Shown: positions 34,450 to 48,611 of the stretch, piece by piece | Position numbering within the stretch: position 1 is the stretch's first letter | Layout of the letters: each line of letters starts with the position of its first letter | Origin: Toxoplasma gondii ME49 | Lineage: Eukaryota; Apicomplexa; Conoidasida; Eucoccidiorida; Sarcocystidae | NCBI RefSeq assembly: GCF_000006565.2 | Contig: NC_031473.1 | Coordinates: forward strand, 1,054,001 to 1,118,000 | DNA: 64,000 nucleotides | Reading direction: 5' to 3' | Translations under genes and position numbers: made by a program | Notes under the pieces: generated by a model | Told to the model about the DNA's origin: nothing | Seen by the model: the letters and a program-made list of their open reading frames with translations, nothing else | Database searches by the model: none

Positions 34450-37400
34450 ATGGCGGCGCACGGCAAGCCGAGTCCCGTCGAGAGGCACAGACCTGCAAGT
34501 GCTACGAGACACGCGCAATCCCAAACACTGCCAGACTGGAGACAGTCGGTGAAAAATGCTAGCCGGGGAAATAGGTTCAGTGTCTTCAGTCGTGACGCGC
34601 TCGTCGCCAAATCAGAAATGCTCGAGGTTCTGGGTGACATTATGGACGACTGGGGAGACGAGAGCGTGGATGTAAGCGTTGGCCATGCTGTGGAAGGCAT
34701 TGCAGTTTGCTGGTTTCGAAGTTGGTCACCGTTCGCCCGCTGTTTCTCGTCTTGCCGCCCGTTGCACAGAAACACCCTAGTTTCTTGACAGGCAACGAAA
34801 GCACCCGTCTGAACATGTGTCCCCTAACCCGCATCCTGTCGTTTTACAAGTCCACTCGTACACAACCACGGAAAATTTAGTTCGGCGTGATTTGTGGAGC
34901 ACGGGCAGAAAGCGTGTCAAAGTGTCATTAGCCCGTGCGCGAATCTTGCTGCTCAGACGCATTGTCTGGTGAAGCGATTTGCGAACCGCGAGGCAAAGAA
35001 AAGCAAGCTATTGCAGTCGGTTAGTCAGCTCGCTGGTATACACGCGTTATTCGCAAGGACGCACACACCTTCCAGACGCTTGCATTCAATAAACAGACAA
35101 GATAGCAACTACGGAATGAAAGTCGCTCGACTCTCCGTGATGTTGCTCATACAGCGTTTCGATGTTGTCCTTTCTCTAGACAGCGGTGTGAGTTCAGATT
35201 CTCCTGCAGAAACTCATTTCTTCGGCATCCTGCTGTCCAAGTGTCCTTCTGTCGGGTCGTGTTTAATCTATGGCAGGGGCTCGCGAAAATGCGCTCCGAG
35301 GACATGTTCCGGAAAACGCGTGACGTCCTTACAGAGCTCGCGCAACTCACGCGTACACAAGGCGTCTTGATCAACAGCTTGAAAGGAGACATAGAAAACG
35401 TCCGACAGCAGCTCCAGGTAGACCTTGTGGAAATCCATCCGTGGGCACGCGAAAGCGGCAGGAAGCTGCGGCGCAGCCCCGCCCTAATATCCGGTTGTCT
35501 TTGCGTAACGAACGCTGCGCTGAAGACTAGTTTGAATGGACTCACATCAATGCTTATTTCATCTACACCCCATTAACCCCACAGTGGTTCTGGATACTGA
35601 ATGAGTGAGCTTGGTTGGCCTTGCAGTTCTCTGTTGTATACGTTTCCACACTTTCAATGGTAGGTAAGGAACAGACTGCTCCAGAGGTTCTTGACCAAGC
35701 TCCAGAAAGGGGCACAGCTCTGACAGCACACAGCCTCTCACGAGAAAGCAGTGTCTGCGCTTCCGTAAGAAGCAGGCCTCAAGTCGCTGTGCGTTCTTCT
35801 TAATCCGGTATTCCCAACGAGAGTCAGCCAAAAAGGGCATTCGCGAGTGTGGATACCGGGGTGGGTTTGGGGAAACGACCAGGTCTCCCGAAAGCGGAAC
35901 GACGGGTTTTTCGACGGCCAATGCGTACAGGACATGAGGCAAGAGAAGGAGGCTTGTGCGACGAAAATGGACGAACTTGAGAAAGCCCACATGCAGGAAA
36001 AGGGTAAGAAGTACGCAGTGCTTGAGAAGAAAAGCTGGGATTCAAGTCTTACTAGAGCTTCAGTTGTCTTGTTTTCACATCAAGCTATTCGATTTGGGAC
36101 TACTTTGCAAGCAATTGCACACCCTGAAGGTCTTGGTGCTCGCCTGTCCCCTTGCTCACATCACTTTTCTGCGTGTCGCTCGTGTCTTGCTACGAAGAGA
36201 AACTCGATGAGAAACTGGCGCAAGAGAAGCAGACCGTGGCCAATCTTCAGAAGGAAGTAGCCGAGTTGACCGAACAATGCCGAATCATGGCGATGGAGCA
36301 AAACGAAACGAAACACAGTTTGACAACGCAGCTCCTGCAGTGTCAGGAACGCATTGAGAAAGATAACCGGAACGCGGAGGAACTCCTTTCCTGTCTCGTG
36401 AAGAAAGATTCCACGATCCTCGACCTCCAAGAAAAACTCCGAAAGTAGGCACTCCGTGAAAGCTTCAAAGTGCAACTACCCCCTCAAATCCCGAGACACT
36501 GACTGTTTCAAGTCCCAAACACACAGATATGCACTCAGACCATATGCCTATCATTGGCTGTGGACGCATCGTTTTTCGTAGGTACGCAAAGACCACGCAG
36601 CACGTGAAGGAGCTTGAGCAAGAATCTGCCTTCCAGTTCACCCTTCTATGCGAAGCCCATAGAAAAATCGAGGTGAGTTCAGATGTTCACACGTGTGAGC
36701 AGTACGCCGTACGCTTGTTAGTGTCAACCAAATCAGGGCTGAGATGACGTGGAAACGACCCCCACGACCTCTCAGACTTTCACTACTGAAATCTAGATTT
36801 GGACAAACTTTCGTCGACAGGGTTCAGGTACTGCCGCTGCACGCTCCACCTCTCCCCGGGCCTGTACTGCAGTGAATGGTCCTGAAACAACGAGAAACTC
36901 ATCTCGCACACAGGAAAAACCGTGTGAAACGCCGTCCGTCTGCTGCGTAAAGTCCGCCAAGGGATCGGTGTATATTCGCTTATGCAGACGTTATTAATTT
37001 TGGTAAACCCTCGTTACCTCGGAAAATTCAAAGAAAAAAGGACTACACTGCTGTCGCGGTCCCCACCCTAGTGAAGAAACGTTCCTCCCTATACACGGCA
37101 GCGTTCGCCTAGGCAGGCATTGCCAACGCAGCTTACACTTCAAGTAGTTGCGTTACTCCGTCTGCATTGAGACTCAACGAGAGTGAAGATTTTGGCGGGC
37201 ACTGTCTGGTGCTCTGAATTCGTGACTCCTTTTCAGGAGATGATTCCGATTCACGATGAATTCTTGTCCCGCGCTACGACGACAATAAAATCGGTGAGAA
37301 TGCGAGCCCCCGGTTGCCTGTGCATCCACTGATTTCTAGTCCGAGGACCTTATTATCTTGAGCGCGGACCTGTTGTGGATTCTTAGAGATTTGGGACTGG

Positions 37401-37778
37401 GTGACGGAAAATGTATGCTTAACTTTGTGCTTGTCTTTAAAGATCCATACCCGGTGTCTGTACTTGATATTCTACGCTGACCCCTGGTTGTTTCTTATGT
37501 ATTTGGATGTGCTCGTAGGACAGGATATGCTAATCTGTCCTGTTCCACACTCGGAATCTGGAAATGGCTTCCGTGTCCTTGTTTTGGTGACGGGGTATCT
37601 TAGCTCTTTAGTCAGACCGCAGAAAAGTTGATCTGCCTCGTGCGTGTGCTTGATTCAGACGTCCGACTGCTTAGACGACGCCTTGGCGGCAGAGGCAGCT
37701 TTTCAGGCGGATGCGAAAGTGAATGTCGATGATATTATCCCTTCTGTTCGCGTGAAGCGACAGACCGTCAAACAATGA
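34450..37778 (+). CDS. Coiled-coil protein, 316 aa, seven exons
   Basis: Exons are 34450-34671, 35277-35417, 35931-36003, 36198-36444, 36582-36672, 37237-37293 and 37659-37778; all donors are GT, all acceptors AG, and every junction keeps phase. The N-terminal 75 residues are basic and polar (MAAHGKPSPVERHRPASATR). Residues from about 75 to 260 form heptad-rich helix, strongest in the fourth exon (EKLAQEKQTVANLQKEVAEL). The C-terminus is a short acidic-then-basic tail ending VKRQTVKQ. No signal peptide, membrane helix or named domain is visible. A cytoskeletal or basal-body role would be a guess. The long introns (500-600 bases) at 34672-35276, 35418-35930 and 36673-37236 could hide further short exons, so the length is a minimum. 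Confidence 0.75.
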
Positions 37779-40139
37779 AAGCCCCCATTGGATTTTTTTC
37801 TTTTAGATGCGCCGGGAGCCGTGGAACAGCGAAAGAATGGACTTGCGCGTGACTTGTAACTGAGTTCCTGCTGCCGTTTCTTAAGGGCTCTCGAACGATC
37901 ACACCCATGCACTGTCGGAACTCTGTGGCCGTGAGACACCAAAGGTAGGCTCAGAGCGAAGAGAAGTTATTTCTTCGTTTGTGAGCTAAGGCCCGCTGGC
38001 ATGTGTGTTGAAAGATGGCTTCTATGCCGATGCAGGATGCTTTTACTGTTTGCATTCCCGCGCTCAAAGGAGCCTTTTTCGTGCCGATTCAGAGATGCAA
38101 GAAGCGATTGTTCGTTGAAACATCTGTGGAACATGTTAGAATGTGTAGCTCGCGAAGGTGCAGCTGAGAATAACACCGTCTGCTGAGTTGGTCAAGAGCC
38201 ACTTCGCGGGATAAAACAGCACATACAGCTTCCCGTTCCACAACTCCCGCTTTAGAGGCGTTCGTAGACACGAAGGTATGCCCGTTCCCGCAACCATCTC
38301 ATGTAATTCCCACAAACTACGTCACGGAGTCTACTGAATCATGATTACTTCTCTTGAACTTTTTGTGTGACGCCAACGACACTCCTTTAGGAGGCACCAT
38401 TTTCCAACGCACTGGACGGCATTTGTAGGCAGGTGGCAAGAAAGCACTTTTTTTACACATGGACAGCGCTCGGTGGGTGCTTCTTCGTTCGAAGGATTCA
38501 CGGAACAGACTCGCGCTGTTTAGCGAGTTCATGAAAAATTGGCGGACAGTGCGATGCGGCACCGAGAGACACGGGAGACATGTTGTTGGAGACATGTCTC
38601 CTTTTCGCTCCCTCGTGCTCCTGTCGCTGTGGAAACAAGTGTGAACTGTCAACCCAAAGAGGCGAATGATCGTCGACACACTTACTTTCGCCATCATCGT
38701 GGTCGTCGCATGTGCCTTCTTCGACGCCAGCGACTAGGATATTCACTTGATTCAACATATTTTGTGTCGACGCGCTCACAGATATGTTGCCGATAACTTT
38801 TTGGTTGACCAGCTGAGGAACGATCTCTACTCGCGACTACCAGTGCCGTGCGGACTAACAACGACAAGAGAGATTTTGTGGAAAGAAATCCACATCTCAA
38901 GCAGATAAGTGGAAAACTGATTTTGTAGTATCCGTCGCTTTGTTACCTCGCCTTTGACTTCCCTCCGAGTCTGCGCCAACGGTCCTCTCTTTCCATCTAG
39001 AAAGTGTGCACGACTGTCCGAGAGGCTGCGCGGGACCTGACGGCACGGGATCGCCGTGCAAAGTGACCTTTCCGGGCAAAGCCTGCTGCGCTCGAAAGTG
39101 CCACCAGCTGAAACCAGAACGCATGGTAAAGGGAGCTGGCACACTTGTCATGCGACGAAAAGATGGGTTTTCCAGCTAAGCATTGTCGCTGGATGTTCCC
39201 GCGACACCGTCGTCAGTAACCTCGGCATTTTCCAAGTGCAAGCGGCAGTGTGGTGAACCGTCTCCTCAAAAGGCGGCCTTGAGAGACGCGCCAAGTTTCC
39301 TTGTCGAATCCGTTTTCATGTCCCAATGATCCAGCTGCCGATTCTCTGGCGTGAAGTAATTCGCAGAACGGAAAATAAACCCTCAGCTTTGTGCTTCGAA
39401 TCACCCTCTGGCACTCTCGCAATTTCTTTACGCTGCGCCCGGTTCCCGTTCGTAGACTTCCGAGCCCTGTCATCCTGACGTTACGGTGCGTCTAGTACAA
39501 TACCGTTCTAAAACCCTGAGGCGGAGATGTCGCGTGGTCGTTAGCAGAGTTTTCTTGCAGCCTGCCGTCGCGGGAACCCAGACATCTTGAACGTTCTCCA
39601 ACACAAAACAGACTCAGGGTTTCTTACTAGGCGTGTGTTCTTTGACAAGCCAAAGTGTCCTCACTCCTTTCGCAGCTATTGAAACTCTATCGGAATTGGA
39701 GTTGGGTGTGACCCTACTGCGCTATGTGCACCATCATTTGTGGCTGTCAACAGCAGTATGTCGAGGACCAGGAAGAGAACTTACAGGCGACGACAAACGT
39801 TTGACCAATCCGGCGCACCCTGAAAGAAACACCTTGCGGTGTTTTAACAGCTGCAGCTTCCTCCTTCTATTTGGAACGGAGAGCTGAGTACACAATTTTT
39901 TCTGTTTCGACGGGGCCAGGACACCGAAGCGTGGTTCTCAAAGGCCGCGTCCTGTTTTAGCGATGTGTCGACATTCAATGCTTCCTTCCAGTTTCGAATT
40001 TTGGAGGAGAATACGTCATGTTCTCTGGATACCGATCCCACCTGTCAGTCTGCCTTGATAGAACTCGTCTATTGAGCGCTGTAGACCCTCCCTTAGTTCC
40101 CCCGCAAAGCACGATTCTGGCCATTTCCATTTTTCCTGA
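37779..40139. other. Intergenic, no supported gene
   Basis: More than 2.3 kb between two plus-strand genes. Short frames occur on both strands without domains or splice support. It presumably holds the coiled-coil gene's 3' region and the subtilase promoter and leader. Confidence 0.4.
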
Positions 40140-43100
40140 ATGAACGCTTGCATTCAGCAGCCACTGCACCACCGCAAACGAACCATGGCACAGATCAGTG
40201 TGCCTCCTTTCTACAAAGTGGTCGGCTCCGGACTCCTTAATAAGCGCAAATCCTGCCAGTCTAGACAGCGTCGCGGTGTAACTCTGTTCCTCGTTGCTTC
40301 CCTTGTCCTCTGCCTTCTGCCGGCTTGCTGCTCACAAAGCCAGCCCACAGGACAGACGACTCCAGAGGCGCCTAACACGCCGAAAGATAGGCCTGAAATA
40401 GAGAACTTGGGGATTCCGTCATTGACAGCGGGCGGCAGCAAAGAAAAGCTGCACAGCGCAGAGGAAAACACCCGAGGAAGCCCCGTTTGGAGCCGCGACA
40501 CCACTGCGCTGTTTTCGATTCCGCCTTCACAGGAGAATGGTGATGATTCGACACGAGAATCGACGGGACAGCGCGACAAGACGGCCGCTGCAGACACCGG
40601 AAATCCCAATGTCCTCATCGTCTGTGGGCGCAGTACTTGTGACAAGTAAGCACTAAACACAGGCTCTCTCGACTCTCAGTTGATGATTCATCTTGACTGA
40701 TTGTGTAGAAGCCGCCAATGTAGGGGGTGTTTACGGCGCACTAGGGTGAAAGTCGCGTGAACACCTTAAACGTATGTCGAAAACGCGGTACTTTGATAGA
40801 TAAAGCAGTAGGTACGGGTAAATGGGTACACACATCGGCTTTTTCCAGTGTCGATTGCGGATTTACCGGCTTCTCATATCCCAGAAGCAGCAGCACATTA
40901 CAGAATAGAGGTTGGTGTTTAGGGTTTGCGTTTACGTCTATTTGGGCAGCGGGGAGCAGAAGCCAGGCCAATGTAATTATCGAGCGCACGGTAGCAAACC
41001 GATCGTTGCTATGCTCTGCAGCTTTAAACAGCCGCTTCGGTTCGTAGCACCCAGTGTTTTGCCTGAATTAGCAGTCTGCATGCGCATAAAAAGCATTAGC
41101 GAACACACTACCAGGGGACTATATAGTCACCGTCAGATCGGCGGTCTCGAACGTCGAGAAGACAACTCTTCTGAAGACTGGTATTTAACAAAGGATAGGA
41201 CGGGTGAATACTCGTTTCCGAGGACAATGGATGGTCGCTAGACCCACCGATCCTACTAGTAGAGAGCCCGAAAACGGCGTGGCTGAAAAGGACATCCACC
41301 TGTCCAGGAAATGGTCACCTCTCTTCGTTTCTGCTGTTCGCCACGTGCGAACACAACGGCAACGTTCTAGAGAAAGACAAAGATATCCACTGGGGATCCG
41401 CTATAGCGCTCGGTCTAATGTCCGGGTGTTCTTGGTGTCCTGCAGGCGAGCACTGGAGAATGCCGCAAGAGAGGCGATGGAACGGGCCGCAAACGATCGG
41501 TATCGCTATAAGACACAGGGCATAAATGGTGATTTCGGAAATCCTGACAAAGTGTTTCAGGGCCAGAGTCAAGGACCGGAGAACCCCCAGGCGGGCGCGA
41601 GGAAGAATACCGAAGAAGTGTGGGCACAAACAGGTTCTCAGCCGTTTCACGTTTCCCTCTTTTACGGAGAGGAACTGAGGAAGCTAACTGACGAACACGC
41701 AGAAGGGGAAACGCGACGTCAGCGAGTCGTGGATGGTGCAGCCGACCCTTCCAAGAGAAATGATACTCTTAGATCGGAGGCAGACGACCAAACAGCGAAA
41801 GCCGAAGAAAACCAAGGAAACACACTCTCTGGCAGCGACACACGCAGAGATGCGCAAACACGGGAACGCGTTCAATTGTCAGAAAGCCTGGAAGGCGCTG
41901 AAAACCGTTCGCCGCCCCCACAGCCTGGAGATAGATTTTTGTCCCCGTCTCGGAAATTTCCAACGTTTGCAGCTTCAGGCTTTCCACGGCCTGACGACTC
42001 TGCTTCTGCTTCTGCCACGACTTCACCTCTTCCTTCGGATGCTTCCACCTTCCAATCCAGTGAAGGTCATCGATCTCTACGCCTGTCGCCTAGCCGGGCA
42101 TCTGCCCTTGACAAACCTGTAGTGGACAGAACAGACGGGGGAGAAGAGGGGACTGGCAAAGGCAGTATGCCGAAACCAATGCACACCAAACACGACTTCA
42201 AGGGCAGAAGTTTCCACGGATCTGCTGTCACTCAAGTCCGCTACGTCCTCTGGGGTAACAGCTCGCAAGGCTCGGACGAAACTGCCACTCCCAGCAGCTT
42301 TGAAGATGAGAAAAGTCAGCCGACCTCCGAGGAAGAAAACAAAGGTGAGGGTAAAGTGCGCAAGAATGTCGAGAGTGTGTGCACCGTTGACGGCGCGACT
42401 CTGCACCACCTTTCCTGCGAGGTCATCCGCCTTCACGCATGCTACACTGTCATCGATCCACATCTCCTGGCGGTAAGCATCGATAGCCAGGGAAAGATGA
42501 CAGAACTGAAGAGGACTGTAACCACTACTGTGAAGAGACAGTATTCACAGACCACGTTTCGGAAAACTGAGAGAGGAAAACCTCCGGGAAATCCACGCTT
42601 ATGTCCTCGAGAGCCGCCCGCTCTTCGCCGTAGGGTCTGCCTCCATTGCATCGCAGTGAGAACAACCAGAACTGGTCTTCTAGTCGGGTCCGCTCTTGCC
42701 TGTATTGTACGTGTATGCAATTCTTTGCACTCGATCAAAGTTACGCAGTTTTCTGGTCCGTATAAGTCACTCCAGATCGAGACATACCCTGACCAAAGAA
42801 ACCGAGGTAGCACCGCCAACCACGTGCTTCGTATTGACTCTTGGAGCAATTCTGGTGCCTGTTTGCGAGTTTACCTCTTTCGTTGTAGATTGCCCCTTAT
42901 TCTGCAGACCTATTTACGAGAAGCGCCCTGCGTCGAGTCCGTCGGCTTTGACCAGCAGGCAGCGCCGTGCATTGTGGAAGAAGAAACAAAGCCGCTGTTC
43001 GTTCCCTCGCTCCGTCCACTGCACGATGACAGCGAGCCGTTGACAGAATTCAGCTTCCCTGCTGTTTTCTCTGCTTCCGACGACACCGCGGGGTTCCGCG

Positions 43101-46100
43101 AACTCGTCTCCGACACTTGGGTCGAGCGTCGCAAAGAGTTGCTCGGAAACAAGGGCGAAGACGGCATCAAAAGAGAGGAAGAAAATCAGCCGGAAGACCC
43201 GGAAGACGTCGAAGAAGAGAAACACCGATGGAGAGGCCCACGCGACTCAAGTTACGCAGACGCGTGGACAAAAGTCGTGAGGCGGTTCAAAGGGCTGCCC
43301 AACGACCCTCTCCTCTTGTGGCTTCCCCAGTGGGAACTGCTGAACCGAGTAACAGGCGTGGACGCGAGTCTCGCCTGGAAACGAACCAAGGGTACTTTTT
43401 AACGATCACTTCTACGAGACAAACAGAAGGACGCGCCTTTCCATCCAGTACTTATTTCTATGGCATAGAGAAGATAGAACGAGATCGATCGACAGGAAGA
43501 GTGTCGTCATCTGTAGAAAGAGTTCTTTAGAGTTTTCTTGAACCGCAGACACAGTCGAGAAGTTTCCCCATCGAGTTCCACGCGTGTAGGTTTTTGCAGA
43601 CACCAGATCGTGTGCAGCTGCTTTCTGGCGAAAGCGCCATTTTACACAGCGTTCATCGCCTAGGCAGATGTCCATGTAGCGTGCAATTCAGGTTCCCCGA
43701 GAAGCCTGAACGCGCGACGCGCACATGCGATAAGATTTCTTCACCGCCACATTAAGGGAGACATCCAACCGCGGAGATTGGAAACTAAAATGGCTGGAGG
43801 AAGAGCGCCCCCTATAATACTCAAGCAGATCACTCTATTTCCCGAACGCCTCACCGACAGAGAAACACGGGCTTCTCAGGCAGAAAAGACCCAAAGCGAT
43901 GGGCGAAAGCGAAGCAGGGTTGCCTTGGGAGACGTGTGAGCTCAATGGGCATAGTCAACAGGTGGAACACAGCCGAAAAGGAGGAGAAGAAAAACAAATC
44001 AAGGGATCCAAACACATACCGTTGGGTGTCAAAGATCAGCAAATCTAAGTCGAGTTCTGTCGCACGTGCTTTTCCACTTCGCTTCAGGCGGCTCGGGGTC
44101 GATTGAGGAGCAGCCCGCTAACACAATTGCCCTCGTTGACTTTGGATTTCAACTGAGTAAGGACATGTGTAAGAGCCCTAGCCGTTTCCTTCGCATGCAT
44201 GTCCACATAGAAGAAACGAAAATCTCTTCATCTCCCCGTCGAGCAAACACCACATAGCAAATGCATCCCAGCTGGAAATTTCCCCCGCTCCCTCCCCCCC
44301 CGCAAAAACTGGGTTCTGTTTGTCTCTTCGTCTGATTTTTCTGCACTGCCGGGCCTTGTCTGGCGCTCTTCCGTCTCTTGTTGCCTTTGGGTATGTGCCG
44401 TTGCTCCCCGCTCTGTCGTGGCGTGTCTCTGCCTCACCTGCGGCCGCCTCTCCCTTCGTTCTTTCCTTGTCTTCGGCGTTTTGCGGCTTCCGCGTTCCTC
44501 CCCTCTTCTTCCGCACTGCTGGACTTCGTTTATCACCTGCTCCTGCACTTTTTCTAGCGCTTGCGAGTTTCGATCCTTCCCTCCTAATTGCTCTAAATGA
44601 TCTTTCTCTCGTCTTCGTCTCGTTCCTTGTGCGTGCGAGTGAACTGAGAGGCTCGGTGGCGCAAATGGCGGAGATGCAGTCACGATTTTCGCGCCTGGTC
44701 CTCCATTTGCTTTTCCCTCCTTTCCCCTTACCCTTTCCTTGTCTCTAACAAGACCACGAAGACCTCTGGCACAAATGGTGGAGAAATGCTCAAGTCGGTG
44801 CGGTGACGGGAACTGCAGAGTGGCCCGACAACTGTGCCGACGGCATCGACAACGACGAGAACGGCTACGTCGACGACTGCTTCGGATTCGTAAGTCCTTC
44901 GACGGAGCGATGACATTCGCCTGCTCGACACCGCAAAGGATCTGTCTTAGATAATTCTTTCGACCATTTCTCTTGTGCCACAGATGATCTCTATAAACAC
45001 AAACTTACGCAGAGTACCGAGGGACGCTGTTGAGCTTCGCCTCCTAGACACACACTCTCTTCCATTCTCGTATTATGTCCCCAACGCCATTCCTTGACAT
45101 AACACATATGCACATTAATATATATACGTATATATATATATACGTAGAAAAGCATGCCTTTAATTGGAGACAGCTTCGTACAACCATTTTTTCTAGCTGC
45201 GTATTGACGAGTGCTTCGAAATAGATTCTGAATTCTGGACCTATATCCTTGTATACATACATTTATACGGGACTGAAAAAAAGAGTTTTTCTTATAGTGA
45301 CTTGAGCGTCGCTATTTGCAGAGAGGACGTCGTGAGTGGTCCGTTGTGCCTTCTCTAGATTTATTTGATGAACGACGGTCTGCGGGACCTGAAAGAACTT
45401 TACGAGAATTTCACCTTTTGTTTTTCCCTCATGTGTTCCTCTCAGTCTTTTGCAGACTCTGGAGGCTCCCAAAGAAGTCTCCTTGGCAAACATGGGACAG
45501 CTGTGGCAAGTCACTGTTGTGCAGGGACCAATAACGCGCTCGGTGTTGCTTCAGTTGGGTGGAATCTCAGACCCATGGCTCTCCGTGTAGATGTAAGGAA
45601 TCACAGATAACCGACTTTCTCTCCAGACGTAGGAATGGTTCCGGTCTATCCCTGGGGTCATTTGGATCTGGGTGCTCAAAACGACTTCGAACTCAGTGAT
45701 ATTCAGATAAAGTGCATGTGAAGAGTCGTAAAAACTTCCATGCATGGCGATGGGCTGACTGTGCACTACACCACCACGAGCTTTGCGGCTTAAAGCGGGC
45801 GAAAGCGTCTGATTTCACTACCCCACGACGTCAACGTTTTGCCACATCGATTTCGCATGTCGAGCTGCTTCAGAACTGCATTGAAATGGAACAGCGGTTC
45901 TTGCAATACTCAAACGTACATACCACAGTGAGACTAAGAAAGCAAATGTAAGGGTGATGCACACAGGAGGACCTACTGTGTGAAGAAACTGGCATACCAG
46001 GATCTACAAATGATTCGCCTGGTCAAGAGAAAGGCAGGAAAGGAACATTAGTTTTTTCGACTGACGGGAACTCTGTAAAAGGTTCACGTTTCCTTCCCCA

Positions 46101-48611
46101 GTTCAGTAGGCTGCCCATTCAAATAGAAGTTCCGACACTGAGGAGTACAGGCACCTACAGGGAGGCCATGCGAAGCGAGTGGTGTCTAGAACTGGGCTTT
46201 CTGAGAACGAACGTTATTTTCTGTTTTGTGAGCAGAAAATTGTGAAGATGGTATGTTAAAGATGATGCAACTGATGAAGAGGTAGAACCCACAGAAAATC
46301 ATGTGTGTTAATATAACCAAAACAATCAGGGCAACGGTGCACAGTTACGATGGCACTTATTGCTGAAATGTAACGACGCCAATACAGTGTACACACCGTG
46401 GTCGAGGCGCTTGCTTACAAATCACTTCGCCTGTCGTTGGCTTGTTTCAGCTCAGATTGATTTGCACAAGGAGACGCAGACTGGATTGCATGTTGTCTCG
46501 GGAACCATAAAAAGTTTTCTTTGAACGGCTTCTCTTTCTCTCAGGGGTCGTACTCTCAAATTGCTGAGGCCGTGAACTACGCCGCAGACAAAGGAGTTAA
46601 GGTTATCAATCTGAGCTTGGGAGGCCCCGCGTAAGTTTTGGCCGTTAGCGAGGGAAGGGGAAAATGAAGGACTGAGGCAAACAAATGTCGAACCAGAAAA
46701 ACAGGTTTTCTGGCGGCTGTCTGGGGTCCGACCGGTACAGTTGCTTTCCACGAACGAGCAATCACACGGAGGTATCTCCTTCACACCCAAATCCGTCTTG
46801 ACCAGTCTACGTGTCTACCATTTTACCCGTATTGGCCTATATCTCTATATGCGTCTACGCATGAGTTCCCGTTTACTGATACCTCTCTTCAAAAGAATCT
46901 ATATCTTCTCTTCACCTGCATACATTTATGCATGTCTGTGAGTCCGGACCCTTTTCTCTCATATGTACATCATGGCGTGTGTGCTGGTTTCCTTAGTTCT
47001 CTCCCGTTTCGCAGCGCATGCGTATTCCTAATCCAACATTTCGACCTACCTTCCGCGCGTCTGCCCAGCCCTCGCGTGGACGGCTTTCGGGGCAATCCTC
47101 TCTTTGCTAGCACAGTGTAACTGTATACTTGTGCTTCCACAGAAATGTGTATGCATGTGAACGTTTGTATGCTACTGTGCATCCGCATGTCCACTCGTAC
47201 GAGAGTCGTCGACATATCTAGGAAATGCACTGTCTGGGTTCGACGTCTTCATTTCTCGACCGCATGAGCGTTTTCTGTGTTGGTGCTCCTGTTTAGGTCC
47301 CCGATATTACGACGCATGGTGGAGCAAGCAGACAAGAGGAACATAACGCTGGTTGTGGCGGCAGGGAACCACCGCTGCGACTTGGGGCAAATCGAAGAAC
47401 GCGGCTGTCGATCAGACGACGGAAGTCTCAAAGGCTATCCGGCAGCCTACAGTGACACATTCCTCAACATGATCTCTGTCGGGGCTACAGACAAAGAGGG
47501 AAGAGTCGCCTCTTTTACGAACTTCGACTCTTCCCCTGCTCACGACCGCATCCAAGTGATGGCTCCTGGCCGGGAACTCCCTTCCTGTAGCGATGGAAAA
47601 GATGCAAATAACGGTGAGAGAAATCAACTGGAAAGGAGGGAAAGCACACACACGCTTGAAAAGCCGTTCACCCTCTCGTACCTAGCCTCCCCTTTCGCTT
47701 ACAAAATGCGGGCGGTAGCTGCCAGTGTTTATCCCTCTCTCTTTGCCCCCTCTGCTTCAGCGGCGGGGGGGACGCTCTGTGCTGTTGCCGCTCAAGTGAA
47801 TGAAACGCGTTTTCTTCCAGAGAGACAAGTCGAGAGCACACGGCTTTCCTCCACATGGGCGCCCACAACCCTCCCAGGACCAACGTTTTCGTTCCTTTCC
47901 TCACGCGGTCCTTTCTCTGCTTTCCTCGTGTTTCCTGCTTCTTGTGGTCTTTCGCGTCTCTCGCTTTTTCCTTTTCTCTCGCTGACGGTCTCCACTGAAG
48001 CTTGTTCTCCTGGCGTGGAGCTCGGCTGCTTCACTGACAGAGGCTTGGGAAGCAGAACCGGTGAGACACTGCCATCCCGACGCCACCAGGGTACATCAAT
48101 TTCCCCGTCATGTTCACCCTGGACTCCTCGCGCATGTCTGCGTTTCTCCCAGCTGCATGCGCCGCGCTTGCTCGCCGCGTGCGAAGCGTGGAAGAGATCT
48201 TCTTCTCCTCTGTGTGGGTCTCTGTCCTTCTTCTCTCTTCGTCAAAATTTGCGTCTGTGAATGCGTTCCGCGCTCCTTCGTCTTCGCCAACTCTCCCCGC
48301 GAGCGAATGTGTCTCGCCTCTTTCTGCGTTTTCCAGAATATCTTTCCATGTCGGGAACCTCCTTCGCCTCGCCGATTGTCGCCGCCATCGTTGGACTGCT
48401 TCGCCTCAAGCGCCCCGACCTGCCTCCACGCGCGGTACGGTCTCTGCTCGTCAACTCATGCAAAGTGACGGACGACGCCTCCCTTGCTTCGCACTGCGAG
48501 TGCGGCGGCGTCGTCAGCGCAGAGAGGGCGCTGAAGCTCGCAGGGATTGGCCAGGACAGGGCGCCGGAGGCGCAGCACAAGTCCGCGGAAGCCGCGCAGA
48601 GCGAAGAGTGA
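40140..48611 (+). CDS. Subtilisin-like serine protease (S8 family), secretory
   Basis: Nine exons (40140-40645, 41446-42472, 42908-43391, 44088-44156, 44753-44889, 45446-45592, 46545-46630, 47297-47613, 48337-48611) join in phase to give 1,015 aa. A signal or anchor segment (GVTLFLVASLVLCLLPACC) lies at 47-65; an inner ATG at 40185 has a better initiation context and would shorten the protein by 15 residues. Residues 70-670 form a long, polar pro-region that ends with a typical propeptide strand (LREAPCVESVGFDQ). The catalytic domain has Asp690 in LVDFGFQLNHEDL, an IDNDENGYVDD calcium-loop-like segment, His757 in KHGTAVAS, INLSLGG, the oxyanion Asn843 in VVAAGN and Ser933 in MSGTSFASP. All four key residues are present, so activity is expected. 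DFG replaces the usual DTG/DSG after the aspartate and HGTAVA replaces HGTHVAG. There is no C-terminal membrane helix. Related coccidian enzymes process secretory-organelle proteins; I cannot say which SUB number this is. Confidence 0.92.
45115..45145. repeat. Short TA/TACG microsatellite in subtilase intron
   Basis: TATATATACG-type repeats in the intron before the His-bearing exon at 45446. Confidence 0.65.
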
